A model generated the notes under the pieces. That model did not search any database. It saw only the letters and a program-made list of their open reading frames with translations, and had not been told where the DNA came from. Shown here piece after piece: positions 26,866-39,970 of a stretch of DNA of 64,000 nt. The stretch's first letter is position 1; each line of letters opens with the position of its first letter. The stretch comes from Eledone cirrhosa (lineage: Eukaryota; Mollusca; Cephalopoda; Octopoda; Eledonidae). The position numbers were made by a program, and so were the translations under genes. The stretch is taken from assembly GCA_964016885.1 (NCBI GenBank), contig OZ024741.1, positions 415,227,081-415,291,080 on the forward strand. Direction: 5' to 3'.

Positions 26866-29800
26866 ATCTGCCCAGAATTCCCTCACCTCTTTCTGTTCAA
26901 ACCAGCTGTATCCACCCAGAATTCCCTCACTTCTTTCTGTTCAAACCAGCTGTATCTGACCAGAATTCCCTCACCTCTTTCTGTTCAAACCAGCTGTATC
27001 TGCCCAGAATTACCTCACCTCTTTCTGTTCAAACCAGCTGTATCTGACCAGAATTCTCTCACCTATTTCTGTTCAAACCAGCTGTATCTGACCAGAATTC
27101 TCTTACCTCTTTCTGTTCAAACCAGCTGTATCTGCCCAGAATTCCCTTACCTCTTTCTGTTCAAACCAGCTGTATCTGCCCAGATTTCCCTCACCTCTTT
27201 CTGTTCAAACCAGCTGTATCTGCCCAGAATTCCCTCACCTCTTTCTGTTCAAACCAGCTGTATCTGACCAGAATTCTCTCACCTATTTCTGTTCAAACCA
27301 GCTGTATCTGACCAGAATTCTGTTACCTCTTTCTGTTCAAACCAGCTGTATCTGCCCAGAATTCCCTTACCTCTTTCTGTTCAAACCAGCTGTATCTGCC
27401 CAGATTTCCCTCACCTCTTTCTGTTCAAACCAGCTGTATCTGCCCAGAATTCCCTCACCTCTTTCTGTTCAAACCAGCTGTATCTGACCAGAATTCTCTC
27501 ACCTATTTCTGTTCAAACCATCTGTATCTGACCAGAATTCTCTTACCTCTTTCTGTTCAAACCAGCTGTATCTGCCCAGAATTCCCTTACCTCTTTCTGT
27601 TCAAACCAGCTGTATCTGCCCAGAATTCCCTCACCTCTTTCTGTTCAAACCAGCTGTATCTGACCAGAATTCTCTCACCTATTTCTGTTCAAACCATCTG
27701 TATCTGACCAGAATTCCCTCACCTCTTTCTGTTCAAACCAGCTGTATCTGCCCAGAATTCTCTTACCTCTTTCTCTTCAAACCAGCTGTATCTGCCCAGA
27801 ATTCCCTCACCTCTTTCTGTTCAAACCAGCTGTATCTGACCAGAATTCTCTCACCTCTTTCTGTTCAAACCAGCTGTATCTGGTCAGAATTCTTTCACTT
27901 CTTTCTGTTTAAACCAGCTGTATCTGGCCAGAATTCTCTCACTTTTTTCTGTTCAAACCAGCTGTATCTGACCAGAATTCCCTCACCTCTTTCTGTTCAA
28001 ACCAGCTGTATCTGACCAGAATTCTCTCTCCTTATTCTGTTCAAACCAGTTGTATCTGCCCAGAATTCTCTCACTTCTTTCTGTTCAAACCAGCTGTATC
28101 TGCCCAGAATCCTCTCACCTCTTTCTGTTCAAACCAGCTGTATCTGGCCAGAATTTCCTCACCTCTTTCTGTTTAAACCATCTGTATCTGGCCAGAATTC
28201 TCTCACTTATTTCTGTTCAAACCAGCTGTATCTGACCAGAATTCTCTCACCTGTTTCTGTTCAAACCAGCTGTATCTGGTCAGAATTCTCTCACTTCTTT
28301 CTGTTTAAACCAGCTGTATCTGGCCAGAATTCTCTCACTTTTTTCTGTTCAAACCAGCTGTATCTGACCAGAATTCTCTCTCCTTATTCTGTTTAAACCA
28401 TCTGTATCTGCCCAGAATTTTCTCACTTCTTTCTGTTCAAACCAGCTGTATCTGAACAGAATTCCCTCACCTCTTTCTGTTCAAACCAGCTGTATCTGCC
28501 CAGAATTCTCTCACCTCTTTCTGTTTAAACCAGCTGTATCTGCCCAGAATTTTCTCACTTCTTTCTGTTCAAACCAGCTGTATCTGACCAGAATTCCCTC
28601 ACTTCTTTCTGTTCAAACCAGCTGTATCTGACCAGAATTCCCTCACCTCTTTCTGTTCAAACCAGCTGTATCCACCCAGAATTCCCTCACTTCTTTCTGT
28701 TCAAACCAGCTGTATCTGACCAGAATTCCCTCACCTCTTTCTGTTCAAACCAGCTGTATCTGCCCAGAATTCCCTCACCTCTTTCTGTTTAAACCAGCTG
28801 TATCTGCCCAGAATTCTCCCACCTGTTTCTGTTCAAACCAGCTGTATCTGACCAGAATTCCCTCTCCTCTTTCTGTTTAAACCATCTGTATCTGCCCAGA
28901 ATTCTGTCACTTCTTTCTGTTCAAACCAGCTGTATCTGCCCAGAATTCCCTCACCGCTTTCTGTTCAAACCAGCTGTATCTGCCCAGAATTCCCTCACCT
29001 CTTTCTGTTTAAACCTTCTGTATATGCCCAGAATGTTCTCACCTCTTTCTGTTCAAAGCAGCTGTATCTGCCCAGAATTCCCTCACTTCTTTCTGTTCAA
29101 ACCAGCTGTATCTGACCAGAATTCCCTCACCTCTTTCTGTTTACACCTTCTGTATATGCCCAGAATTTTCTCACCTCTTTCTGTTCAAAGCAGCTGTATC
29201 TGCCCAGAATTCCCTCACTTCTTTCTGTTCAAACCAGCTGTATCTGCCCAGAATTCCCTCACCTCTTTCTGTTCAAACCAGCTGTATCTGGCCAGAATTC
29301 CCTCACCTCTTTCTGTTCAAACCAGCTGTATCTGCCCAGAATTCCCTCACCTCTTTCTGTTCAAACCAGCTGTATCTGACCAGAATTCTCTCACCTGTTT
29401 CTTTTAAAACCAGCTTTATCTGGCCAGAATTTTCTCACTTCTTTCTGTTCAAACCAGCTGTGTCTGACCAGAATTCTCTCACTTCTTTCTGTTCAAACCA
29501 TCTGTATCTGACCAGAAGTCCCTCTCCTCTTTCTGTTTAAACCATCTGTATCTGCCCAGAATTCTGTCACTTCTTTCTGTTCAAACCAGCTGTATCTGAC
29601 CAGAATTCTCTCACTTCATTCTGTTCAACCCAGCTGTATCTGACCAGAATTCTCTCACCTCTTTCTGTTCAAACCAGCTGTATCTGCCCAGAATTTCCTC
29701 ACTTATTTCTGTTCAAACCAGCTGTATCTGCCCAGAAATCCCTCACCTCTTTCTGTTTAAACCAGCTGTATCTGGCCAGAATTCCCTCACTTCTTTCTGT

Positions 29801-32800
29801 TTAAACCTTCTGTATATGCCAACAATTTTCTCACCTCTTTCTGTTCAAACCAGCTGTATCTGACCAGAATTCTCTCACCTATTTCTGTTTAAACCAGCCA
29901 TATCTGCCCAGAATTCCCTCACCTCTTTCTGTTCAAACCAGCTGTATCTGACCAGAATTCTCTCACTTCTTTCTTTTCAAACCAGCTGTATCTGCCCAGA
30001 ATTCTCTCACCTCTTTCTGTTCAAACCAGCTGTGTCTGCCCAGAATTCCCTCACCTCTTTTTGTTCAAACCAGCTGTATCTGACCAGCATTCCCTCACCT
30101 CTTTCTGTTCAAACCAGCTGTATCTGGCCAGAATTCTCTTACCTTTTTCTGTTCAAACCAGCTGTGTCTGACCAGAATTCTCTCACTTCTTTCTGTTCAA
30201 ACCAGCTGTATCTGCCCAGAAATCCCTCACCTCTTTCTGTTCAAACCAGCTGTATCTGCCCAGAATTCTCTCACCTCATTCTGTTCAAACCAGCTGTATC
30301 TGTCCAGAATTCCCTCACCTCTTTCTGTTCAAACCAGCCGTATCTGCCCAGAATTCCCTCACCTCTTTCTGTTCAAACCAGCTGCATCTGCCCAGAATTC
30401 CCTCACTTCTTTCTTTTCAAACCAGCTGTATCTGCCCAGAATTCGCTCACCTCTTTCTGTTCAAACCAACTGAATCTGACCAGAATTCTCTTACCTCTTT
30501 CTGTTCAAACCAGCTGTATCTGACCAGAATTCCCTCACCTCTTTCTGTTCAAACCAGCTGTATCTGACCAGAATTCTCTCACCACTTTCTGTTTAAACCA
30601 GCTGTATCTGACCAGAATTCTCTCACCTGTTTCTGTTCACACCAGCTGTATCTGGCCAGAATTTTCTCACTTCTTTCTGTTCAAACCAGCTGTATCTGAC
30701 CAGAATTCCCTCATCTCTTTCTGTTCAAACCAGCTGTATCTGACCAGAATTCTCTCACTTCTTTCTGTTCAAACCAACTGTATCTGCCCAGAATTCCCTC
30801 ACCTCTTTCTGTTCAAACCAGCTGTATCTGCCCAGAATTCCCCCACTTCTTTCTGTTCAAACCAGCTGTATCTGCCCAGAATTCCCTCACCTCTTTCTGT
30901 TTAAACCAGCTGTATCTGACCAGCATTCCCTCACCTCTTTCTGTTTAAACCAGCTGTATCTGCCCAGAATTCTCTCACCTCTTTCTTTACAAACCAGCTG
31001 TATCTGTCCAGAATTCCCTCACCTATTTCTGTTCAAACCAGCCGTATCTGCCCAGAATTCCCTCACCTCTTTCTGTTCAAACCAGCTGCATCTGCCCAGC
31101 ATTCCCTCACTTCTTTCTTTTCAAACCAGCTGTATCTGCCCAGTATTCGCTCACCTCTTTCTGTTCAAACCAACTGAATCTGACCAGAATTCTCTTACCT
31201 CTTTCTGTTCAAACCAGCTGTATCTGCCCAGAATTCCCTCACCTCTTTCTGTTCAAACCAGCTGTATCTGACCAGAATTCTCTCACCACTTTCTGTTTAA
31301 ACCAGCTGTATCTGACCAGAATTCTCTCACCTGTTTCTGTTCAAACCAGCTGTATCTGGCCAGAATTTTCTCACTTCTTTCTGTTCAAACCAGCTGTATC
31401 TGACCAGAATTCCCTCACCTCTTTCTGTTCAAACCAGCTGTGTCTGACCAGAATTCTCTCACTTCTTTCTGTTCAAACCAGCTGTATCTGCCCAGAATTC
31501 CCTCACTTCTTTCTGTTCAAACCAGCTCTATCTGACCAGCATTCCCTCACCTCTTTCTGTTCAAACCAGCTGTATCTGACCAGAATTCTCTTACCTGTTT
31601 CTGTTCAAGCCAGCTGTATCTACCCAGAATTCCCTCACCTCTTTCTGTTCAAACCAGCTGTATCTGGCCAGAATTCCCTCACCTCTTTCTGTTCAAATCA
31701 TCTGTATCTGCCCAGAATTCTCTCACTTCTTTCTGTTCAAACCAGCCATATCTGCCCAGAATTCCCTCACCTCTTTCTGTTCAAACCAGCTGTATCTGAC
31801 CAGAATTCTCTCACTTCATTCTGTTCAAACCAGCTGTATCTGACCAGAATTCTCTCACTTCTTTCTGTTCAAGCCAGCTGTATCTACCCAGAATTCCCTC
31901 ACCTGTTTATGTTCAAACCAGCTGTATCTCGCCAGAATTCCCTCACCTCTTTCTGTTCAAACCAGCTGTATCTGCCCAGAATTCTCTCACTTCTTTCTGT
32001 TCAAACCAGCTGTATCTGACCAGAATTCTCTCACCTCTTTCTGTTCAAACCAGCTGTATCTGCCCAGAATTCCCTCACTTCTTTCTGTTTAAACCAGCTG
32101 TATCTGACCAGAATTCTCTTACCTCTTTCTGTTCAAACCAGCTGTATCTACCCAGAATTCCCTCACCTCTTTCTGTTCAAACCAGCTGTATCTGGCCAGA
32201 ATTCCCTCACCTCTTTCTGTTCAAACCAGCTGTATCTGCCCAGAATTCCCTCACTTATTTCCGTTTAAACCAGCTGTATCTGGCCAGATTTCTCTCACTT
32301 CTTTTTATTCAAACCAGCTGTATATGACCAGAATTCTCTCACTTCTTTCTGTTCAAACCAGCTGTATCTGCCCAGAATTCCCTCACCTCTTTCTGTTCAA
32401 ACCAGCTGTAATATGGCCAGAATTCCCTCACCTCTTTCTGTTTAAACCATCTGTATCTGGCCAGAATTCTCTCACTTGTTTCTGTTCAAATCAGCTGTAT
32501 CTGCCCAGAATTCTCTCACCTGTTTCTGTTCAAACCAGCTGTATCTGGTCAGAATTCTGTCACTTCTTTCTGTTTAAACCAGCTGTATCTGGCCAGAATT
32601 CTCTCACTTTTTTCTGTTCAAACCAGCTGTATCTGACCAGAATTCTCTCTCCTTATTCTGTTTAAACCATCTGTATCTGCCCAGAATTTTCTCACTTCTT
32701 TCTGTTCAAACCAGCTGTATCTGACCAGAATTCCCTCACCTCTTTCTGTTCAAACCAGCTGTATCTGCCCAGAATTCTCTCACCTCTTTCTGTTTAAACC

Positions 32801-35785
32801 AGCTGTATCTGCCCAGAATTCTCTCACCTCTTTCTGTTCAAACCAGCTGTATCTGCCCAGAATTCCCTCACCTCTTTCTGTTCAAACCAGCTGTATCCAC
32901 CCAGAATTCCCTCACTTCTTTCTGTTCAAACCAGCTGTATCTGACCAGAATTCCCTCATCTCTTTCTGTTCAAACCAGCTGTATCTGACCAGAATTCTCT
33001 CACTTCTTTCTGTTCAAACCAACTGTATCTGCCCAGAATTCCCTCACCTCTTTCTGTTCAAACCAGCTGTATCTGCCCAGAATTCCCCCACTTCTTTCTG
33101 TTCAAACCAGCTGTATCTGCCCAGAATTCCCTCACCTCTTTCTGTTCAAACCAGCTGTATCTGACCAGCATTCCCTCACCTCTTTCTGTTTAAACCAGCT
33201 GTATCTGCCCAGAATTCTCTCACCTCTTTCTTTACAAACCAGCTGTATCTGTCCAGAATTCCCTCACCTCTTTCTGTTCAAACCAGCCGTATCTGCCCAG
33301 AATTCCCTCACCTCTTTCTGTTCAAACCAGCTGTATCTGACCAGAATTCTCTCTCCTTATTCTGTTGAAACCAGTTGTATCTGCCCAGAATTCTCTCACT
33401 TCTTTCTGTTCAAACCAGCTGTATCTGCCCAGAATCCTCTCACCTCTTTCTGTTCAAACCAGCTGTATCTGGTCAGAATTCTGTCACTTCTTTCTGTTTA
33501 AACCAGCTGTATCTGCCCAGAATTTTCTCACCTGTTTCTGTTCAAACCAGCTGTATCTGGTCAGAATTCTGTCACTTCTTTCTGTTTAAACCAGCTGTAT
33601 CTGGCCAGAATTCTCTCACTTTTTTCTGTTCAAACCAGCTGTATCTGACCAGAATTCTCTCTCCTTATTCTGTTTAAACCATCTGTATCTGCCCAGAATT
33701 TTCTCACTTCTTTCTGTTCAAACCAGCTGTATCTGACCAGAATTCCCTCACCTCTTTCTGTTCAAACCAGCTGTATCTGCCCAGAATTCTCTCACCTCTT
33801 TCTGTTTAAACCAGCTGTATCTGCCCAGAATTCTCTCACCTCTTTCTGTTCAAACCAGCTGTATCTGCCCAGAATTCCCTCACCTCTTTCTGTTCAAACC
33901 AGCTGTATCCACCCAGAATTCCCTCACTTCTTTCTGTTCAAACCAGCTGTATCTGACCAGAATTCCCTCACCTCTTTCTGTTCAAACCAGCTGTATCTGC
34001 CCAGAATTACCTCACCTCTTTCTGTTCAAACCAGCTGTATCTGACCAGAATTCTCTCACCTATTTCTGTTCAAACCAGCTGTATCTGACCAGAATTCTCT
34101 TACCTCTTTCTGTTCAAACCAGCTGTATCTGCCCAGAATTCCCTTACCTCTTTCTGTTCAAACCAGCTGTATCTGCCCAGATTTCCCTCACCTCTTTCTG
34201 TTCAAACCAGCTGTATCTGCCCAGAATTCCCTCACCTCTTTCTGTTCAAACCAGCTGTATCTGACCAGAATTCTCTCACCTATTTCTGTTCAAACCAGCT
34301 GTATCTGACCAGAATTCTGTTACCTCTTTCTGTTCAAACCAGCTGTATCTGCCCAGAATTCCCTTACCTCTTTCTGTTCAAACCAGCTGTATCTGCCCAG
34401 ATTTCCCTCACCTCTTTCTGTTCAAACCAGCTGTATCTGCCCAGAATTCCCTCACCTCTTTCTGTTCAAACCAGCTGTATCTGACCAGAATTCTCTCACC
34501 TATTTCTGTTCAAACCATCTGTATCTGACCAGAATTCTCTTACCTCTTTCTGTTCAAACCAGCTGTATCTGCCCAGAATTCCCTTACCTCTTTCTGTTCA
34601 AACCAGCTGTATCTGCCCAGAATTCCCTCACCTCTTTCTGTTCAAACCAGCTGTATCTGACCAGAATTCTCTCACCTATTTCTGTTCAAACCATCTGTAT
34701 CTGACCAGAATTCCCTCACCTCTTTCTGTTCAAACCAGCTGTATCTGCCCAGAATTCTCTTACCTCTTTCTCTTCAAACCAGCTGTATCTGCCCAGAATT
34801 CCCTCACCTCTTTCTGTTCAAACCAGCTGTATCTGACCAGAATTCTCTCACCTCTTTCTGTTCAAACCAGCTGTATCTGGTCAGAATTCTTTCACTTCTT
34901 TCTGTTTAAACCAGCTGTATCTGGCCAGAATTCTCTCACTTTTTTCTGTTCAAACCAGCTGTATCTGACCAGAATTCCCTCACCTCTTTCTGTTCAAACC
35001 AGCTGTATCTGACCAGAATTCTCTCTCCTTATTCTGTTCAAACCAGTTGTATCTGCCCAGAATTCTCTCACTTCTTTCTGTTCAAACCAGCTGTATCTGC
35101 CCAGAATCCTCTCACCTCTTTCTGTTCAAACCAGCTGTATCTGGCCAGAATTTCCTCACCTCTTTCTGTTTAAACCATCTGTATCTGGCCAGAATTCTCT
35201 CACTTATTTCTGTTCAAACCAGCTGTATCTGACCAGAATTCTCTCACCTGTTTCTGTTCAAACCAGCTGTATCTGGTCAGAATTCTCTCACTTCTTTCTG
35301 TTTAAACCAGCTGTATCTGGCCAGAATTCTCTCACTTTTTTCTGTTCAAACCAGCTGTATCTGACCAGAATTCTCTCTCCTTATTCTGTTTAAACCATCT
35401 GTATCTGCCCAGAATTTTCTCACTTCTTTCTGTTCAAACCAGCTGTATCTGAACAGAATTCCCTCACCTCTTTCTGTTCAAACCAGCTGTATCTGCCCAG
35501 AATTCTCTCACCTCTTTCTGTTTAAACCAGCTGTATCTGCCCAGAATTTTCTCACTTCTTTCTGTTCAAACCAGCTGTATCTGACCAGAATTCCCTCACT
35601 TCTTTCTGTTCAAACCAGCTGTATCTGACCAGAATTCCCTCACCTCTTTCTGTTCAAACCAGCTGTATCCACCCAGAATTCCCTCACTTCTTTCTGTTCA
35701 AACCAGCTGTATCTGACCAGAATTCCCTCACCTCTTTCTGTTCAAACCAGCTGTATCTGCCCAGAATTCCCTCACCTCTTTCTGT
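21845..35785. repeat. Abutting tandem duplication of 6,997 bp
   Basis: About 21845-28785 is repeated at about 28845-35785 with a constant 6,997-bp offset: 21851/28848, 23035/30032, 25327/32324, 26368/33365 and 28050/35047. It overlaps the 5.9-kb duplication and includes its second copy, so it happened later. The one-base insertion allele appears a third time at 32408. The constant offset and near-identical variants suggest a recent event. Confidence 0.92.
27045..27700. repeat. 220-bp higher-order repeat (5 x 44 bp), three copies
   Basis: Five monomer types recur in fixed order with a 220-bp spacing: CACCTATTT, then TCTTACCTC, then CCCTTACCTC, then a CAGATTTCCC variant lacking the EcoRI site, then a standard unit. 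The starts are near 27048, 27268 and 27488. The same block is carried by the larger duplications to about 34045-34700 and 35805-36460, and in part to 37680-38100. Confidence 0.8.
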
Positions 35786-38700
35786 TCAAACCAGCTGTAT
35801 CTGACCAGAATTCTCTCACCTATTTCTGTTCAAACCAGCTGTATCTGACCAGAATTCTCTTACCTCTTTCTGTTCAAACCAGCTGTATCTGCCCAGAATT
35901 CCCTTACCTCTTTCTGTTCAAACCAGCTGTATCTGCCCAGATTTCCCTCACCTCTTTCTGTTCAAACCAGCTGTATCTGCCCAGAATTCCCTCACCTCTT
36001 TCTGTTCAAACCAGCTGTATCTGACCAGAATTCTGTCACCTATTTCTGTTCAAACCAGCTGTATCTGACCAGAATTCTGTTACCTCTTTCTGTTCAAACC
36101 AGCTGTATCTGCCCAGAATTCCCTTACCTCTTTCTGTTCAAACCAGCTGTATCTGCCCAGATTTCCCTCACCTCTTTCTGTTCAAACCAGCTGTATCTGC
36201 CCAGAATTCCCTCACCTCTTTCTGTTCAAACCAGCTGTATCTGACCAGAATTCTCTCACCTATTTCTGTTCAAACCATCTGTATCTGACCAGAATTCTCT
36301 TACCTCTTTCTGTTCAAACCAGCTGTATCTGCCCAGAATTCCCTTACCTCTTTCTGTTCAAACCAGCTGTATCTGCCCAGAATTCCCTCACCTCTTTCTG
36401 TTCAAACCAGCTGTATCTGACCAGAATTCTCTCACCTATTTCTGTTCAAACCATCTGTATCTGACCAGAATTCCCTCACCTCTTTCTGTTCAAACCAGCT
36501 GTATCTGCCCAGAATTCTCTTACCTCTTTCTCTTCAAACCAGCTGTATCTGCCCAGAATTCCCTCACCTCTTTCTGTTCAAACCAGCTGTATCTGACCAG
36601 AATTCTCTCACCTCTTTCTGTTCAAACCAGCTGTATCTGGTCAGAATTCTTTCACTTCTTTCTGTTTAAACCAGCTGTATCTGGCCAGAATTCTCTCACT
36701 TTTTTCTGTTCAAACCAGCTGTATCTGACCAGAATTCCCTCACCTCTTTCTGTTCAAACCAGCTGTATCTGACCAGAATTCTCTCTCCTTATTCTGTTCA
36801 AACCAGTTGTATCTGCCCAGAATTCTCTCACTTCTTTCTGTTCAAACCAGCTGTATCTGCCCAGAATCCTCTCACCTCTTTCTGTTCAAACCAGCTGTAT
36901 CTGGCCAGAATTTCCTCACCTCTTTCTGTTTAAACCATCTGTATCTGGCCAGAATTCTCTCACTTATTTCTGTTCAAACCAGCTGTATCTGACCAGAATT
37001 CTCTCACCTGTTTCTGTTCAAACCAGCTGTATCTGGTCAGAATTCTCTCACTTCTTTCTGTTTAAACCAGCTGTATCTGGCCAGAATTCTCTCACTTTTT
37101 TCTGTTCAAACCAGCTGTATCTGACCAGAATTCTCTCTCCTTATTCTGTTTAAACCATCTGTATCTGCCCAGAATTTTCTCACTTCTTTCTGTTCAAACC
37201 AGCTGTATCTGAACAGAATTCCCTCACCTCTTTCTGTTCAAACCAGCTGTATCTGCCCAGAATTCTCTCACCTCTTTCTGTTTAAACCAGCTGTATCTGC
37301 CCAGAATTTTCTCACTTCTTTCTGTTCAAACCAGCTGTATCTGACCAGAATTCCCTCACTTCTTTCTGTTCAAACCAGCTGTATCTGACCAGAATTCCCT
37401 CACCTCTTTCTGTTCAAACCAGCTGTATCTGACCAGAATTCCCTCACCTCTTTCTGTTCAAACCAGCTGTATCTGCCCAGAATTCTCTCATCTCTTTCTG
37501 TTTAAACCAGCTGTATCTGCCCAGAATTCTCTCACCTCTTTCTGTTCAAACCAGCTGTATCTGCCCAGAATTCCCTCACCTCTTTCTGTTCAAACCAGCT
37601 GTATCCACCCAGAATTCCCTCACTTCTTTCTGTTCAAACCAGCTGTATCTGACCAGAATTCCCTCACCTCTTTCTGTTCAAACCAGCTGTATCTGCCCAG
37701 AATTCCCTTACCTCTTTCTGTTCAAACCAGCTGTATCTGCCCAGATTTCCCTCACCTCTTTCTGTTCAAACCAGCTGTATCTGCCCAGAATTCCCTCACC
37801 TCTTTCTGTTCAAACCAGCTGTATCTGACCAGAATTCTCTCACCTATTTCTGTTCAAACCATCTGTATCTGACCAGAATTCTCTTACCTCTTTCTGTTCA
37901 AACCAGCTGTATCTGCCCAGAATTCCCTTACCTCTTTCTGTTCAAACCAGCTGTATCTGCCCAGATTTCCCTCACCTCTTTCTGTTCAAACCAGCTGTAT
38001 CTGCCCAGAATTCCCTCACCTCTTTCTGTTCAAACCAGCTGTATCTGACCAGAATTCTCTCACCTATTTCTGTTCAAACCATCTGTATCTGACCAGAATT
38101 CCCTCACCTCTTTCTGTTCAAACCAGCTGTATCTGCCCAGAATTCTCTTACCTCTTTCTCTTCAAACCAGCTGTATCTGCCCAGAATTCCCTCACCTCTT
38201 TCTGTTCAAACCAGCTGTATCTGACCAGAATTCTCTCACCTCTTTCTGTTCAAACCAGCTGTATCTGGTCAGAATTCTCTCACTTCTTTCTGTTTAAACC
38301 AGCTGTATCTGGCCAGAATTCTCTCACTTTTTTCTGTTCAAACCAGCTGTATCTGACCAGAATTCCCTCACCTCTTTCTGTTCAAACCAGCTGTATCTGA
38401 CCAGAATTCTCTCTCCTTATTCTGTTCAAACCAGTTGTATCTGCCCAGAATTCTCTCACTTCTTTCTGTTCAAACCAGCTGTATCTGCCCAGAATCCTCT
38501 CACCTCTTTCTGTTCAAACCAGCTGTATCTGGCCAGAATTTCCTCACCTCTTTCTGTTTAAACCATCTGTATCTGGCCAGAATTCTCTCACTTATTTCTG
38601 TTCAAACCAGCTGTATCTGACCAGAATTCTCTCACCTGTTTCTGTTCAAACCAGCTGTATCTGGTCAGAATTCTCTCACTTCTTTCTGTTTAAACCAGCT

Positions 38701-39230
38701 GTATCTGGCCAGAATTCTCTCACTTTTTTCTGTTCAAACCAGCTGTATCTGACCAGAATTCTCTCTCCTTATTCTGTTTAAACCATCTGCATCTGCCCAG
38801 AATTTTCTCACTTCTTTCTGTTCAAACCAGCTGTATCTGACCAGAATTCCCTCACCTCTTTCTGTTCAAACCAGCTGTATCTGCCCAGAATTCTCTCACC
38901 TCTTTCTGTTTAAACCAGCTGTATCTGCCCAGAATTTTCTCACTTCTTTCTGTTCAAACCAGCTGTTTCTGACCAGAATTCCCTCACTTCTTTCTGTTCA
39001 AACCAGCTGTATCTGACCAGAATTCCCTCACCTCTTTCTGTTCAAACCAGCTGTATCTGACCAGAATTCCCTCACCTCTTTCTGTTCAAACCAGCTGTAT
39101 CTGCCCAGAATTCTCTCATCTCTTTCTGTTTAAACCAGCTGTATCTGCCCAGAATTCTCTCACCTCTTTCTGTTCAAACCAGATGTATCTGCCCAGAATT
39201 CCCTCACCTCTTTCTGTTCAAACCAGCTGT
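33890..39230. repeat. Local amplification by 1,760-bp and 1,628-bp blocks
   Basis: A block containing a distinctive TATCCACCC monomer and a GTTGTATCTGCCC monomer recurs at 35047, 36807 and 38435. The offsets are 1,760 bp (40 units) and 1,628 bp (37 units). This lies at the right-hand end of the array and gives a third layer of amplification on top of the 5.9-kb and 7.0-kb duplications. Confidence 0.85.
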
Positions 39231-39970
39231 ATCTGACCAGAATTCCCTCACTTCTTTCTGTTCAAACCAGCTGTATCTGACCAGAATTCCCTCACCTCTT
39301 TCTGTTCAAACCAGCTGTATCTGCCCAGAATTCCCTTACCTCTTTCTGTTCAAACCAGCTGTATCTGCCCAGATTTCCCTCACCTCTTTCTGTTCAAACC
39401 AGCTGTATCTGCCCAGAATTCCCTCACCTCTTTCTGTTCAAACCAGCTGTATCTGACCAGAATTCTCTCACCTATTTCTGTTCAAACCAGCTGTATCTGA
39501 CCAGAATTCTCTTACCTCTTTCTGTTCAAACCAGCTGTATCTGCCCAGAATTCCCTCACCTCTTTCTGTTCAAACCAGCTGTATCTGACCCGAATTCTCT
39601 CACCTCTTTCTGTTCAAACCAGCTGTATCTGCCCAGAATTCCCTCACCTCTTTCTGTTCAAACCAGCTGTATCTGGCCAGAATTCTCTCACCTCTTTCTG
39701 TTCAAACCAACTGTATCTGCGCAGAATTCCCTCACTTCTTTCTGTTCAAACCAGCTGTATCTGACCAGAATACCCTCACCTCTTTCTGTTCAAACCAGCT
39801 GTATCTGTCCAGAATTCCCTCACCTCTTTCTGTTTAAACCAGCTGTATCTGCCCAGAATTCTCCCACCTGTTTCTGTTCAAACCAGCTGTATCTGACCAG
39901 AATTCTCTCACCCCTTTCTGTTTAAACCATCTGTATCTGCCCAGAATTCTCCCACCTGTTTCTGTTCAAA

